Shown: positions 22,335 through 33,682, numbered from the stretch's first letter. The stretch: 64,000 bases of DNA from Blepharisma stoltei (GCA_914767885.1 CAJZBQ010000027.1:868001-932000), one strand, 5' to 3'. Notes: generated from the sequence alone by a model not told the origin. Numbers and translations: made by a program.

Positions 22335-22922
22335 ATGCTGATTTTAATTCCATTTCTTATAATCTCATGTCATGCCTCGTTTTTTACACTTCCGCCAAGG
22401 GTAGAAACGTGTTTTCAGCTAACTACAGCTAAGGGAAGTGACATTTGGGGCGCCTATGTGATTTCTGGAGAAGGAGACACTAAGGTGATCACAAGAGTTC
22501 ATAAGCCAGATGGGATTATTATATGGCAAAACCCAAGGGACACAAGAGAAGGCAGCTTTGATTTTGTCTCTGAAAATGGAGGGAAATACAAGCTTTGTTT
22601 TAGGACTATGGACTCTTTAGCGAAAACTGTCAGCTTTGAATTTAATTCACAGGACAAAACTCAATTTAAAGAATTACCAAAGGAAGAAGAAATTGGGCCG
22701 ATAAATGATGGGCTTACCAAGATGAATAAAGAACTAGATAAAATATATAGAAATATTCACTTTTACCAGAGAAGAGAAAAAGTGCATAGAGATTTGGCAG
22801 AAAGAACATGCGATAGGGTGCTTTGGACTGTGCTAATAAAGATAGCTGTACTTGTCTTGATATCGTTCTCACAAATATATATGTTGAGGAAGTTTTTAGA
22901 GCCAAAAGGAAGCAGAATTTAA
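22335..22922 (+). CDS. p24/emp24/TMED family cargo receptor
   Basis: 195 aa, uninterrupted. An N-terminal signal peptide (MLILIPFLIISCHASFF) is followed by a GOLD domain with the conserved disulfide Cys pair (RVETCFQL and KYKLCFRT). Then comes a coiled-coil neck, a C-terminal transmembrane segment (TVLIKIAVLVLISFSQIYML) and a short cytoplasmic tail ending FLEPKGSRI. Length and order are typical of p24 proteins, type I membrane proteins cycling between ER and Golgi in COPI/COPII vesicles. The tail lacks an obvious KKXX motif. Confidence 0.9.
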   Translation: MLILIPFLIISCHASFFTLPPRVETCFQLTTAKGSDIWGAYVISGEGDTKVITRVHKPDGIIIWQNPRDTREGSFDFVSENGGKYKLCFRTMDSLAKTVSFEFNSQDKTQFKELPKEEEIGPINDGLTKMNKELDKIYRNIHFYQRREKVHRDLAERTCDRVLWTVLIKIAVLVLISFSQIYMLRKFLEPKGSRI

Positions 22923-23542
22923 TAAATAACAAAAATCATATAAAATTGTGGGTAAATTAAATATGATTGTTGAAGTATAAAAATGATGCAAAGAAAGAAT
23001 GAACTTGAATCAGAGAAATCAGAAAAATAAAATAAATTGGTTTGTCAAGAAAGCATAAAAATTAAAAGATATATAAAATAAGCGATTTAAGAATTAGCTA
23101 TCCATATGAAGCTAAATTATTTTTGGCTCTTATTATAGAATTCTGATAATTCTAAAAAAGATTAAACACTTTAAATTTTATATCCAGCAAGTAATAAAGC
23201 AAAGCACTCTAATTTTAATTAAGAATAATTGAATTTAGTAGCACAAGTGAAACCATCCATATTTGTGCTACCATCTATATATTAAACAACTATCTGTTTA
23301 TCAGTCAGTTTATTATAACTTTCTCTTTAAACTGCCCGAATCCAAATTAAAATATAAATTAATCAATTCAAAAATAAAAATATACATAAATCTGCTTAAT
23401 CACAAAAATTATTATTCTTTTATATTTTGGTTGATTCTTAATGGCATTATTTTTAATATACCTTTTTATATAATTATATTTTTATTAATCTCTTATTTCT
23501 AATAAAATTTATTCACAAATATAGCTATACCTCATAAAAAGA
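22923..23542. other. Intergenic AT-rich spacer
   Basis: 620 bp between the p24 and PP2C genes. An ORF at 23263-23502 is hydrophobic and AT-driven and is not supported. I see no repeat or RNA. Confidence 0.4.
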
Positions 23543-25008
23543 ATGGGCAGTTGCAATTCTATGAGCAAAACAAAAAACTCAATAAAACCCCAAATCTCAC
23601 AATCAATCGACAAACGAGAATTTCCCCGCACTGGGCTCGTAAAAATTAAAAAAAGAAATAATATTGGCAAGGTTACAAGTGTGCATGACCTCAGTTTTGA
23701 ATTAACCGAACCAAAATTTGTAATTTCCAAGCTGCTCAATCTAGGCGACCAAAGAATATGGGCATCCGCTTGTATTCTCCCTGGTTTTGATCCCCACAAA
23801 GAGCAAGATAAAAAATGCCAGGATTTTAGCCTTTTTGCCTGTGATGGGGAGAGCATTTTTCTCGCTGAATTTGACGGGCATGGGCCAGTAGGAGAAAAAG
23901 TGGTCGAGTTTTGTGGAAATATTGTCCAAAATGAATATAATTCAGCTAAGCTTTTATATCAAGTAACTGTTATTTAGGCAAATCCCCCAGACTTTTTGAC
24001 AAATATAACACTTAAATGTGATGAAGAGCTCAGAAAACCTTCAAGTGGGATCGACGTCACCCGCTCTGGCAGTACCGAGGTCCTTTGTCTTATTCATAAC
24101 AACACGATTTTTTCCGCAAGTGTAGGCGACTCACGTGCAGTTCTCGCTACCACCTGCCCTCCTCTTCGTCCTCCAGCCCCACAAGCAGCACTTAACAAAG
24201 ATCGCCAGCTATTAGAAGAAGCCAATAAACGTCGAAACAGCGTGGTAAACCCACTAATCCACAGTGTGCAGCTTACAAAGGATCAAAAGCCTGAAGATCC
24301 TGACGAATTAGCAAGAATTTATAAAGCTGGAGGAAGGGTCCAAAGACTTACTGATGAGCATGGTAATAAAATTGGCCCTTATCGAGTATGAGAAATGAAT
24401 GCGAATTCTCCTGGACTTGCTATGTCAAGGTCTATAGGAGATACCATAGGTTCAAGGCTAGGGGTTATTGCAAGCCCTATAACAACTGTCCATCATATGA
24501 GTGTTGGGGATGACTGCTTTTTGATAGCTGCCTCTGACGGGGTATGAGATGTTTTTGAAAATAAAGACGCCGTGAATTTTGTGGAATATTATATACAAAA
24601 AATAATTAAATTTACTATTAATGTTTTTATAAAAAAAATAGAGGGATTTATGGATTGAAGAATAGAAATAAATGCAAAAGAGATATAACTGAAAGGCCAC
24701 ATGTAGATAAAGTTAGCTATGAAAATACATGTATAGCACATTTATTATGTGAAGAAGCAAGGATCAGATGATATGCAATTGTTGGGGAGGAGGATGTACT
24801 GATTGATGACATTTCGTGTGTGATTATAGAGTTTAGAAGCGAAAGTGTAGGGATTACGAGGGAATCTGGAGTACTGCCTGACGCGAATACGCAAGCTATG
24901 AATCCTGAAGAGCATAATCAGCTGAAAAGAGCTCCGACTACTCATGAAGTACAAGTGAGAGACCCGAGAAGAGGCTCAGTTGTTACAGATAGAATTGAGC
25001 TTGAGTAA
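23543..25008 (+). CDS. PP2C-type protein phosphatase, N-myristoylation motif
   Basis: 462 aa after one 15-nt intron (23963-23977, GTAACTGTTATTTAG) and one 62-bp IES. Starts MGSCNSMSK, a myristoylation consensus. PP2C motifs in order: FLAEFDGHGPVGEKV (metal-binding Asp and Gly), SGSTEVLCLIHNNTIFSASVGDSRAVLA, GPYRVWEMNANSPGLAMSRSIGD (TGA for Trp), FLIAASDGVWDVF (TGA for Trp, metal-binding Asp) and DDISCVIIEF near the end. An insert-like, Pro-rich stretch follows GDSRAVL. Ser/Thr phosphatase, probably membrane-attached. The C-terminal 45 residues are polar. Confidence 0.92.
24587..24648 (+). other. IES (TA-bounded, 62 bp)
   Basis: Removal from TA 24587 to TA 24649 joins DAVNFVEY to GLKNRNKCKRDITE, continuing the PP2C fold toward IAHLLCEEARIRW. 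Confidence 0.8.
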
Positions 25009-25015
25009 TTAATTT

Positions 25016-25536
25016 GATATTTAAGATTATTGAAAACCCACTATCAGATACCCGAAGGCCCTTATTCTCTTTCATATCACTCCACCGCTTGCTCGCCAGT
25101 CTGCATATTGCATACTCTGTTTTACTCGTTCTGTACGACCTTCACTCGCTCCCCGAAAGTCAAAAAGTTTGTTGTTACTTTGCCACCCATCAACATAGGC
25201 TGCCTTCTATTGAAAATTCAAAGGTCGAATTTTCGGGTCAGCTGTCGGCTAAATGAAGACTCAAGGCCTAGGACATAACACCTGGTATCGCGCTGGGTAA
25301 ACTTCCCGATTGACTTAGAAAAGTCTTCAGGCTGGGAGAACCCTTTCCAACTTCATGTCCCAATTCCTAATACAGAAAACTTGCCCCAGGATTGGACAAT
25401 TGGCTGATCAGCTCAGTATTGCTATCTCACCTGCGCCAGTAAGACTACCGGATACACTTACCTGGCTCAGCGCTCCCTTCCCAAAATCCCCAACAACATG
25501 AGTTTAGAAATCGAGCCACACCATTTTAATATATGC
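25016..25536 (-). mobile_element. GC-rich SINE-like insert, intergenic (about 521 bp)
   Basis: Flanked by a 10-bp duplication TAATTAATTT (25006-25015 and 25537-25546), the left copy overlapping the PP2C stop codon. On the minus strand the head reads GCATATATTAAAATGGTGTGG and the far end has AATAATCTTAAATATC. GC-rich relative to flanks; no ORF of value. Confidence 0.75.
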
Positions 25537-25546
25537 TAATTAATTT

Positions 25547-26193
25547 TTAATCAAAAAGACTCCATTAGATAAGAGTACAAATTAAATGATAAGTACTTCT
25601 CCTTCAGCAGTTTCACGTTTTGAAACCGTGAAATGTAAGCTGATCAACAGAAAGCAACTCAAACCCATTAAAAGCACCTATAAAAATTCATATATATTTA
25701 ATTTTAATATACAATTACCAACAAAGCGTAATTGGATTTTAAGAAAAAGGAAAATCCTTACTTATGCGATTAAATATATACATAAAATTGTGACGTCGCA
25801 CAGTATACCTTTTCAAGTGAGCATTTCCTGGCTTGGACTTTGGGAATGGCAAAGTCCAGCAATGCTTTGCAAAATTACCTATGTTTTGCATCCATAAGCC
25901 AATCTGCCGCAAAGATTTGAATATGAATCTGATAGCTGGAGGCAAAGCGAACTTTCTTGTTAACACAATCAACTAAAAAAGTCTTATAATTTATTAAGAA
26001 ATACACAATCTGGAAGTTTTTTGTAGCTTGTATTGAATGATGAAACTGTTGAAATTTCTCATGCTGCAATCCTAACCCAAGCTTAGCTCGAGATGACTAT
26101 TTAAAATTAAATAGCTTCATTCACTCCTTTGAAAGTCAGATTACTCAATTAAGGGTACAATTATTGCCGCATTAATAGGCTATACTAAATTAA
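25547..26193. other. Region without a confident gene
   Basis: Holds an ORF at 25586-25897 (plus strand, starting MISTSPSAVSRFETVKC) and an overlapping minus-strand ORF at 25739-25972. Neither has recognisable homology. The plus ORF could be a small gene with an AT-rich IES near 25685-25720, but I cannot support it. Confidence 0.3.
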
Positions 26194-27194
26194 TTAAGTA
26201 TGCGATGTAAATCCTTCACTTCTTGGATTTCCGAGACTAATAGATTCAATTTGTTCAGCAATCTTGAAATAATGCTTCATTATATAGGTTGTCTTTTTGA
26301 GGCCTGGCTTTCAAATATCAGGATAATACTCAATAATCTGTTCACTATTCATCCCAAGCGATTTATGGACCTTTTTGTTTACAAGTTTCTTTCTCTTTAG
26401 TAGATAATCCCAATCGCTTTTACGGATCATGCACCTTCCGATAATTTCATCTCGAGCTGCATCTATAATATTTTGAGGAATTTCTCGCAAGATGACTTTG
26501 AAACTTTCGTAATTGCTTGTAGTCACTTCATTGATTTTGTTTATGATTTCCTTTTGAATAGCGCTGATACCTTCTCTGTGGGCAATTTTGAGCTGCAAGT
26601 TTTTGTCGGCTTTTCATTCCTTATTTTTTTCTTCTCTTTCAAGCTTTTGGGACGCTTGCAGTTCTTCCACAGTCTTCTTTAAATCTCTAGTCAATTTCAT
26701 ATATTTTTGAACCTCTTCGATTTCTTCTTGATGCTTTATAATTGCTCATTTTGCTTTATCGATTGCTCATTCTGCTTTATCAATTGCTCATTCATTATAT
26801 TGAGTTGGCTTTGGAGATCTAATACGACAATTTTAAGTTGATCGAATTCTGTAGTTAGTGCGAAAGTTTCCCTTATATGGTTGTCCAACTTTAGCCCCTC
26901 AGCCATATTACCGAGAGCTGTTTTATCTGAAAGCCTTGATTCCAAATCTTCTTTCTCCAGCTGAAATTCTCTCGTTTTAAGCTTTAAATTAAGTTTTCAA
27001 AAAAGAACGAGCTTATCCCAACTTTCGAAACTCGACTGGATGAAATTCATTATTCTCTGGGGGCTAAATGAACGAGGTTTATGCATGTATTCGTCAGCGA
27101 AGCTTTTGTATTGGCTTCTAAGCTCTTCAGCGCTCAATAAATTTTCTTTTAGCATGTTTTTTAAGTCGTCTCTAAGCTGTAAAACTTGCTCCAT
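26194..27194 (-). CDS. Coiled-coil protein of a new family (paralogue of 42839-43939), one-base frameshift
   Basis: About 333 aa if a single missing base is restored. Starts MEQVLQLRDDLKNML. A conserved N-terminal block (about 70 residues, ending FESWDKLVLFWKLNLKLK) is followed by a long coiled coil with three imperfect 21-bp repeats encoding NEQLIKQ-type units. The C-terminal block is SDWDYLLKRKK..EYYPDIWKPGLKKTTYIMKHYFKIAEQIESI. Both ends match the gene at 42839-43939. The third 21-bp unit lacks one base (between 26740 and 26741). Adding it makes the total a multiple of three and reads through. The deletion is either a real mutation or a sequencing error. Function unknown. Confidence 0.75.
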
Positions 27195-27303
27195 TTAATA
27201 TTATCTTTGGCAGTACCCCATTTTTATCAATTTTCAAGTGCATTCAATTGAATTGCAATAAAAAATGCATTATAAATGTTAAGTTATATGCTATCTAAAA
27301 AAT

Positions 27304-29797
27304 TTATTTAAAAAGATTACTTTTTTTATGTTCTAATCCTTCTCCCCACCATGTCTTACGGTTATGATAAACTTGCTTGATATCTTTAAGCAAGCTTCTT
27401 ATAGCATTCCCATCACCTTTCAATATATCTTCATCTACAAACATATATTTGCTGGGAAAACTCGGCTTCTTATAAAGAGTTTCTAAAGCTTTCCTAATAT
27501 TATGCAATGCTGCAGCAGAAGTTTTTGGATTAGAATGAAGCCCATTTAGAGGACTTCTTTCTAATTTTTCTATAATTTCACATAAGATTTCTCCACTTCT
27601 GAACTCATTGATTGTATTTTTGTTTAAATTTGGGCTTGCCACCCCCAAGCTTTCGATCCACTTTTCTAACCCTGAGTTTTGTGAGTCAAAAAATTCAACT
27701 TTTTTTGTATTATTATACCCAAAAAAAAAGAATATGCTTTAAAATCCATCTAAATTTCTATATAAAATTACTTTTCAAAGCCAGAATAATTTTTAATTCG
27801 CCTTCTCCACGATTCATCCCATAATGTTTTAAGCTTTGTGGCTCAGGAATTATTGGGTTGCTGAACTTAAAAACCCCTAAATAAGGTCCATCAAAATAAT
27901 AATTGTCTCCTTTTCTTGGTGGCAGGCCATCAGCAAACCTATGAATATCTTCTAAAAGTCCTAAAATTGTGCCTAAATCGCCTTGATTTATTTGTTTTTC
28001 TTTCCATGTATGTCTTTGTGACATATCTGCATCATTTCTTAAAATGTGAAGACTTTTCCTTATATTGCCTAATGCTGCATGATCAGTTTTTGGGTGTTTT
28101 ATTATATCGATGTCTTTATGAGGGAATAAAAGCTCTATAAGTTCTGCTAGAAGGACTCCATTTCTCATATTAGAAGCTACTTCTAATATAGAGCTGATGT
28201 TTTTGTTAATAAGGCCGAGCGATTGAAGCCAGGCTACTAATGATAAATCAAGTTTTTTAAGGGCAATGGTGTCATATGGAAGGTCATTGGTCTCAAAATG
28301 CTGAGGAGGGATTTTTCTATAAGTTACCATTAAATATCAAAATACAGGCCATAAATAGTCTTTTTTGCCTACACAGATATCTTCTCTATAATAGTCTATC
28401 CATTTAGGAATTTCATTTTGTTCTTCAATTATTTTTAAAGCTTTTGAGAAATTTTCTCTGATTTCTGATTCACCTCTTGGAGTGTAATTGCATTTAATTT
28501 TTTTCCTTATAATTACACTTAAAAGTTCACATATTAACACCCCATTTCTAAAATTATCCCTATCCTGCCTTTTATCAAACTTTAAGTGGTTTTCTAATTC
28601 CAGCGCAGTTATCCATTCAATTACTTTTGCTTTCATTTCATCAGTAACTTTTATTAATTTAGGAGATTTTATTTGCTCAACAACTAGACTTTGCTCTTTT
28701 GGCGAAACTTGTCCAAGATTTGATTTACTGTATCCTCTTTTTATAGTCAATTTTGGGCTTGATAAGTTTCTAGGCGGATTTTCTTGAGGAGATGCATTGC
28801 TACTTTTAGCTATTTGCTTATGCAAATAAAGTGACTTTATGTCGTTTAAGATCCCAAAAATCGCTTCTTCAGAGCCATCATGAATTTCTTCAGCTGCCCA
28901 TAAATGATCTGAATTTATTTTTGGAAGGCTTCTTAAGTATTCTAGTCCTTTGTTGATATTAAATAAATGCGAAGTAATTGATTTTGCGACTCTTTGAATA
29001 CCTTTAATAGGTTCATTTCTGCCTTCTAGTCTGTTAATTAAATCACATAAAAGACACCCACTTTTCATTTGGTCAATTAAATCATAAATAGTCGCTGTTT
29101 TCCCCAAAAGCTGCAAAGAGATAATCCACGTCAAAATTTTTTGTTTATCGTCTTCTCTAATTCTTGATTTTTTTATTTTTTTTTGGGATTGATTTGATTT
29201 TTCTAAATTTGCCAAAGAATGAGACACTGATCTATAAGGCGAAACAGCCCCTAAAGACCGTCGCCTTGATAAGGGCGATTTTTCTATTACCCTTTTAGTT
29301 GGGGTAATATCAATTTTTGGCTGAATTGCTGGTACTAAGTCGTTTAGCTCAGGAGGTTTGCCTTGTTTGCTTTGTTTTCCTCTTGACTGAGGGGTGATAT
29401 TTAGCGTGATTTCTCGTTTTACAGGAGAACTTTTAAGCCCAGAAAGGTTACCTGATCGAAGTCTATCTGAAATGACTTTAATTATAATGAAAAGGACTCC
29501 TTGATCATCCAAAATTTCTTGGGCTCGGACTGATTGTCATTCTGGAGGCAGTCAAAGCTTAATTTTGCGTAAAATAGTTTCCCAGTTCCATATGTCAGAT
29601 TCTAAGCCGTTGCTTTCTAAAATACCTTCCATATGGTCTTTGCCTTCAATATATGCAATAATTTCACTAATAACTTGTCCAGAGCGTAAATCATTGAGTG
29701 TTTCAACTAAAGGGCAAGCAGGAAGAGGAAAAGTATTGATCCAGTCAATTAGCATTTGATGCTCTGTTGAAAAGATTCCTAAGCTAGCTAGAGACAT
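27304..29797 (-). CDS. Protein with five calponin-homology-like domains
   Basis: 810 aa after removing one 61-bp IES; several TGA codons encode Trp. I count five CH-like units: residues about 10-110 (MLIDWINTFPL, LRSGQVISEIIAYIEG), 205-320 (ILTWIISLQLLG, MKSGCLLCDLINRLEG, SHLFNINKGLEYLRS), 380-490 (VIEWITALELE, FRNGVLICELLSVI), 520-640 (LVAWLQSLGLINK, MRNGVLLAELIELLFP, ALGNIRKSLHILR) and 700-800 (LEKWIESLGVASPN, FRSGEILCEIIEKLE, ALHNIRKALETLY). Each has the W-x-x-x-L...F/LRNG..L..L pattern of CH domains, which bind actin or microtubules. A basic, Ser-rich linker separates units 1 and 2. Such tandem arrays are seen in ciliary and cytoskeletal linker proteins; the location here is inferred. Confidence 0.8.
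27708..27768 (-). other. IES (TA-bounded, 61 bp)
   Basis: Removal joins ILALKS to TKKVEFFDSQNSGLEKWIES in frame, leading into the fifth CH domain. Confidence 0.85.
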
Positions 29798-29926
29798 TAT
29801 TTTTTATAAAACTATTTTTAAAATTTTAGATCAGTTAAGCAAGATATATATACAATTTGGATAAATTTCAGTTATATGGAGTTATATTTATAAAACCTTT
29901 TTTATAACTAATTAATAATTTAGGTC

Positions 29927-31572
29927 TTAAGAAATTTTTTGCATCAAATAGACTTTGAGCTCTTCAAGCCCAATTTGGCTATCTCCATTCCTATCAGCTT
30001 CAAGCAAAAACTTTTCCCAATCTGAGTCTTCTATATCAGGGATGCTTTCTTTCAGTTCTTTCAATGACAGTTTTCCATCGCCTCCTTGGTCATACATCTT
30101 GAAGGCACTTTCCAGTTCATTTTTCTCAAAAGCTGATTTCCAGTCCTTAGAAGCTGTCACAAATTCAGTATATTTCCTATAAAATAAAATATGCAAGTAT
30201 AACCCAATATTTCATTGGTATTTTTAATAGCAAAATAGCCCTGTTTTTTATTTTTAATTAATCAACCACAATATAATCTAAAAATCCGCTTCCATCACTA
30301 TCAATTTTCTTCAGTACTTCAGAAATTCCAGGCGGCGTTGTTATTCCTAGCTCCTTATACCCCTCCAAAATTTCTCTTTGGCTTAATTTTCCATCCTTAT
30401 TTTTATCCATCTTACTAAATAACTCTGCAAATTCTTTGTCTTCTTTAGCGCTGGTAACTTGAGAACTGATAAAAGTCATTATAGATTTTTCTAGCTTTCC
30501 TTGAGCATGAAACTTGCCTAGATTTCCTAGCGCCTCAGTGCTGAGTGCTGTTTTTGGTAGCTCATTATTGATGTAACTCTTGAACCAAGCATGATTAAGC
30601 ACCTGCTCAGCATTAAGCCTATCTTCTGGGTCAGTCGCCAGCATGCTTTGAATTAGGCTTTTGGCCTCTCCAGACACTGAATTCCACACAGGCTGCCTAA
30701 ATGTCAGGTTCCCTTGGGTAATTATTTCAGCCATCTGCTCGACATTTTCTGCGAAAAACGGTGGGCTTCCACACAACATTATATATAAAATGACCCCAGC
30801 GCTCCAAATATCGCATTTCTCATCATAAGACCCTGTAAAAGTCTCAGGAGCCATATAAAAAATCGTCCCAACTGCTTGATTCAGCTTATGATGTGGCTGC
30901 AGTTTTTGGGAAATTCCGAAATCAATTACTTTTATTTTTGCGTCTGGGTCACTGTTTTCTAATAATAGGTTTTCTGGTTTTAAATCTCTATGGACGATGC
31001 CGTTCTTGTGGCAATAGTTAATAGCGCTCATAAAGTCATAGACGTATTTTGCAGCTGCTTTTTCAGATAAATTCTTTTCTTTTAAGAGTTTGCCGAATAA
31101 GTCGCCGCCTGTTAAAAATTCAGTGATAATGTATATAGGATTTGTTTTTATATATAATTAAAAAAATAATGCCTTATAAATAAAATTTTAATTAATATAA
31201 ATAAGGATAATAACTTTTCCTAGACTCTATCAGCTCATACACTTTCATAATGTTAGGATGATCCAAAGTTCGCAATATCTCTACTTCAGAAAGCATTTGG
31301 GCGCTGGCTTCCTGTGTCATTTTGCTCCTTGGGAGCTCTTTCATAGCTCTTTCTATGTTAGTTCTCTTATCAACAACTTGGTAAACCGTCCCAAAACCTC
31401 CACTGCCAAGCTTTTTTATAATAGTGTAATGATCTTCAACAGCGCCTTTCTTTTGGGAAACAAAGTTAGCTTTGCTAACATTTTTCTTCTTGGTTGTTGA
31501 GGAGGTTGTGCCTGGCAGACCAGAGCTTTTTTTTTTCTGAGGACGATCAAGCTTTGAGTTGCAACAGCCCAT
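29927..31572 (-). CDS. Calcium-dependent protein kinase (CDPK)
   Basis: 488 aa after removing IESs of 76 and 103 bp. N-terminus MGCCNSKLD (myristoylation plus palmitoylation signals). Kinase domain: KKLGSGGFGTVYQV (P-loop), ERAMKEL (Lys), HRDLKPENLL (catalytic loop), KVIDFGISQK (DFG), GTIFYMAPETF, CDIWSAGVILYIMLCG. A junction helix follows, then four EF-hands: DKNKDGKLSQRE, DSDGSGFLDYTEF, DQGGDGKLSLKE and DRNGDSQIGLEE. Plant and protist CDPKs of this layout are activated directly by Ca2+. Both IESs fall in invariant motifs (after RKSY in the hinge region, and inside the second EF-hand), so excision is required for function. Confidence 0.95.
30171..30273 (-). other. IES (TA-bounded, 103 bp) inside an EF-hand
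   Basis: Removal gives DSDGSGFLDYTEFVTAS, an exact EF-hand and linker consensus. Unexcised, the protein stops after FLDYIVVD. Confidence 0.9.
31132..31207 (-). other. IES (TA-bounded, 76 bp) in the kinase hinge
   Basis: Removal gives ESRKSYYIITEFLTGGDLF, typical of the CDPK hinge region. Alternative TA choices nearby would add or drop a residue. Confidence 0.8.
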
Positions 31573-31731
31573 TTATATCCAACTGAATTTTGATGGAGTA
31601 ATCAGAATAACTAAGGAGTATTTTTAGCAGATTTTATAGTGCTAGAAGTAGAAGAATATTTTATGGTTTCCTATGAAAAATTGTTTAAAAAGAAAATATT
31701 TGAAATATCGGCAGTCTGTTTTTAGATTTTA

Positions 31732-31976
31732 ATTCCCCTTTAAATTAAAACAAAAATTCTTGTTCTAATTTAATATGGGGGCTAATTTTTTATATAAATT
31801 GGATTTTAATTCGTTTCTATGAAAAATAAATTCAAATTAACTGATTTAGTTTAAATACTGTTTAAATAGTATTCTACCTGCGGTTTTTCATTAAATTATT
31901 TTTTAAAAATTCATATTTTCACCTAAAAATTTTCCTTTTACAAAACATTTAGTTCCAATTTAAAGGGTTAAAGTAC
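31732..31976. mobile_element. Degraded family 2 MITE (about 245 bp)
   Basis: The left end has CCCCTTTAAATTAAAAC, then a hairpin word TTGTTCTAATTTAATATGGG. The right end has GTTCCAATTTAAAGGG. The layout is that of the family 2 elements at 12011 and 56665, with decayed termini. Intergenic, upstream of the CDPK gene. Confidence 0.6.
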
Positions 31977-32261
31977 CAAAAAATAGAAATTTTACCGATA
32001 TTATGCCCCATATCAATGGAGAGAGTAAGAGGAATAAATTAACTAACCTTTAAAAGCCTTTTATTTTGATATGCTGCGCAATTGCAAATTTATGGCTTGG
32101 ATCATTAATGCTATAACTTATTCTTCAATAACCCTCTCTCCTTTTCTATGCACATACCCTCTTTGGGAATTTATTAAATTATTTCTACTTAGCTCTATCA
32201 TTATATCTTTACAAATTCCTCATCAAGATAAAAAATAAATATTTAGTCTAAAGAAATAAGC
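31977..32261. other. Intergenic spacer
   Basis: AT-rich sequence between the CDPK promoter region and the 3' end of the uL16 gene. No feature recognised. Confidence 0.35.
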
Positions 32262-32987
32262 TTAAAAAATATTAAGTCTTGCCAAAGGTCCGTGCTGGGT
32301 GATTTCTTTGACGTTAATTCCATCAGGGACAAGTCTGCCTTCAGCTCTAAGTTGTTCGTATTTTTCAACTGTGTGCTTGGTGAATCCCCACTTGTCACTT
32401 TCAATGATTCTTTGTCTGCCTGGGAACTTATATCTGGCTCTGTTCAAGGCTTCATTGGCATTTTCCACATCTCTGTCCTTAACTCTTACAGACATGATGA
32501 CATCTCCTATCCTGACTCTGGCGACTTTTCCTGTAGGTTTGCCAAAGGCACCTCTCATTCCCATTTGTAGCCTATCAGCGCCTGCGCAGGAAAGCATTTT
32601 GTTGATTCTTAAGACATGCCATGGGTGGCATCTGATTCTGAGGTGGAAACCTTCTTTTCCAGTCTTCTTCAAGAGGTATTTGTTGGCTGTGATACGGGCT
32701 GCTTCAAGAGCTTCTGAGGAAAGGTTTTCATTTTCGTCTGAAACGAGATGAATGCACTTACTTTTCAATTTAAAGGCGATTTAAGTTTAAATTTTTTTTT
32801 TATAATTTTTAATAAAAAATAAAATAAATAATGTGTTAGGGAAATTAGGGAAAAACTCACAGTCAGCCTTTTTGAAGCCATTGTCGTAGATTCTGATTCT
32901 TGGATCAGGGACACCACGGCAGTACCTGGATTTTGGATAAGGTTTGTTAGATAAGTACCTATAGCACCTTGCAGGTCTACGTCCCAT
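32262..32987 (-). CDS. RPL10: Ribosomal protein uL16 (L10e/RPL10), interrupted by an IES
   Basis: 212 aa after removing an 87-bp IES, matching the length of eukaryotic RPL10. Starts [21 protein letters not shown]. Conserved blocks are [75 protein letters not shown] and [15 protein letters not shown]. Large-subunit protein near the peptidyl-transferase centre and needed for 60S maturation. The first ATG giving MGRR is at 32985-32987. Because this protein is essential and highly conserved, the interruption is strong evidence that the window is germline DNA. Confidence 0.97.
32759..32845 (-). other. IES (TA-bounded, 87 bp) in the uL16 gene
   Basis: Removal joins KKADCEFFP to [13 protein letters not shown], exactly the uL16 consensus order. 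The segment is AT-rich, carries stops in frame, and lacks the GT..AG ends of the 15-nt introns. Confidence 0.93.
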
Positions 32988-33242
32988 ATTTACCACTAAT
33001 TATAAATAGATAGCATAAAGAGATTAAATAGAGCAGGCTAATCCTTTAAGAAATGGCATTTAATTATAATTCATAAGAAAATATTCAATAATTATGATTT
33101 TTATAAAATCCTCAAATAATTATCTTAAATATCCCTGAGTTTACCTTATATAAGTTATTTAATTTAATTATTTTTAAATTGCATTAAAACTTGTATTTTA
33201 ATAAAATTTTGAATTATAATTAATATTTATTTCTATTTTAAG
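32988..33242. other. Divergent intergenic spacer
   Basis: AT-rich region upstream of uL16; presumably its promoter. No motif identified. Confidence 0.35.
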
Positions 33243-33578
33243 TAAGGACCCCCCCTCATTTGTCGAATTTTCTAGTCTTTTTTTTATAAGAAAATTTTTT
33301 TTCCAGGACCACATTTGTCCCAAAATCTATTCAAAAATGATTTGTCCCATTTTTCTAGTCTTTTTTGCATTTTTTCGAATGCCTTAGTTTTTTTACTTTA
33401 AAAAAACTAGAAAATGAGACAATTGAGGTCCTGAAAATTTTTTTTTCTCTATCAAAATTTTGACTAGAAAATTGGACAAATGAGGTCCTAAAAAATTTTT
33501 TTTTCCTATAAAAAAAACTAGAAAAATGGACAAATGATAAAAGACTAGAAAATTGGACAAATGAGGGGGGTGTCCTTA
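33243..33578. mobile_element. Palindromic foldback element (about 336 bp)
   Basis: Ends are complementary: AAGGACCCCCCCTCATTTGT at left and CAAATGAGGGGGGTGTCCTT at right, flanked by TA. Internally the word GACTAGAAAATTGGACAAATG, or its complement, recurs at least six times, so the whole element can fold on itself. TIR sequence and TA target differ from the CTCCCC families. No transposase ORF. Confidence 0.85.
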
Positions 33579-33682
33579 TAATTTCAGCTAATTTTTAATT
33601 ATTTTTGAGCTAACACCAATTTTAAGTTTTCACATTTTTCTATTACAATGTCACCTACACAACAGGAACTGTTGAAATAAAT

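Noticed and set aside
23263-23502. 79-aa plus-strand ORF as a membrane protein
   Set aside because: The hydrophobicity comes from T-rich sequence; no start context or neighbouring support.
32759-32845. Treating the TA-bounded segments as ordinary spliceosomal introns
   Set aside because: They lack GT..AG ends and are 41-222 nt, while clear introns in the same window are all 15-16 nt.
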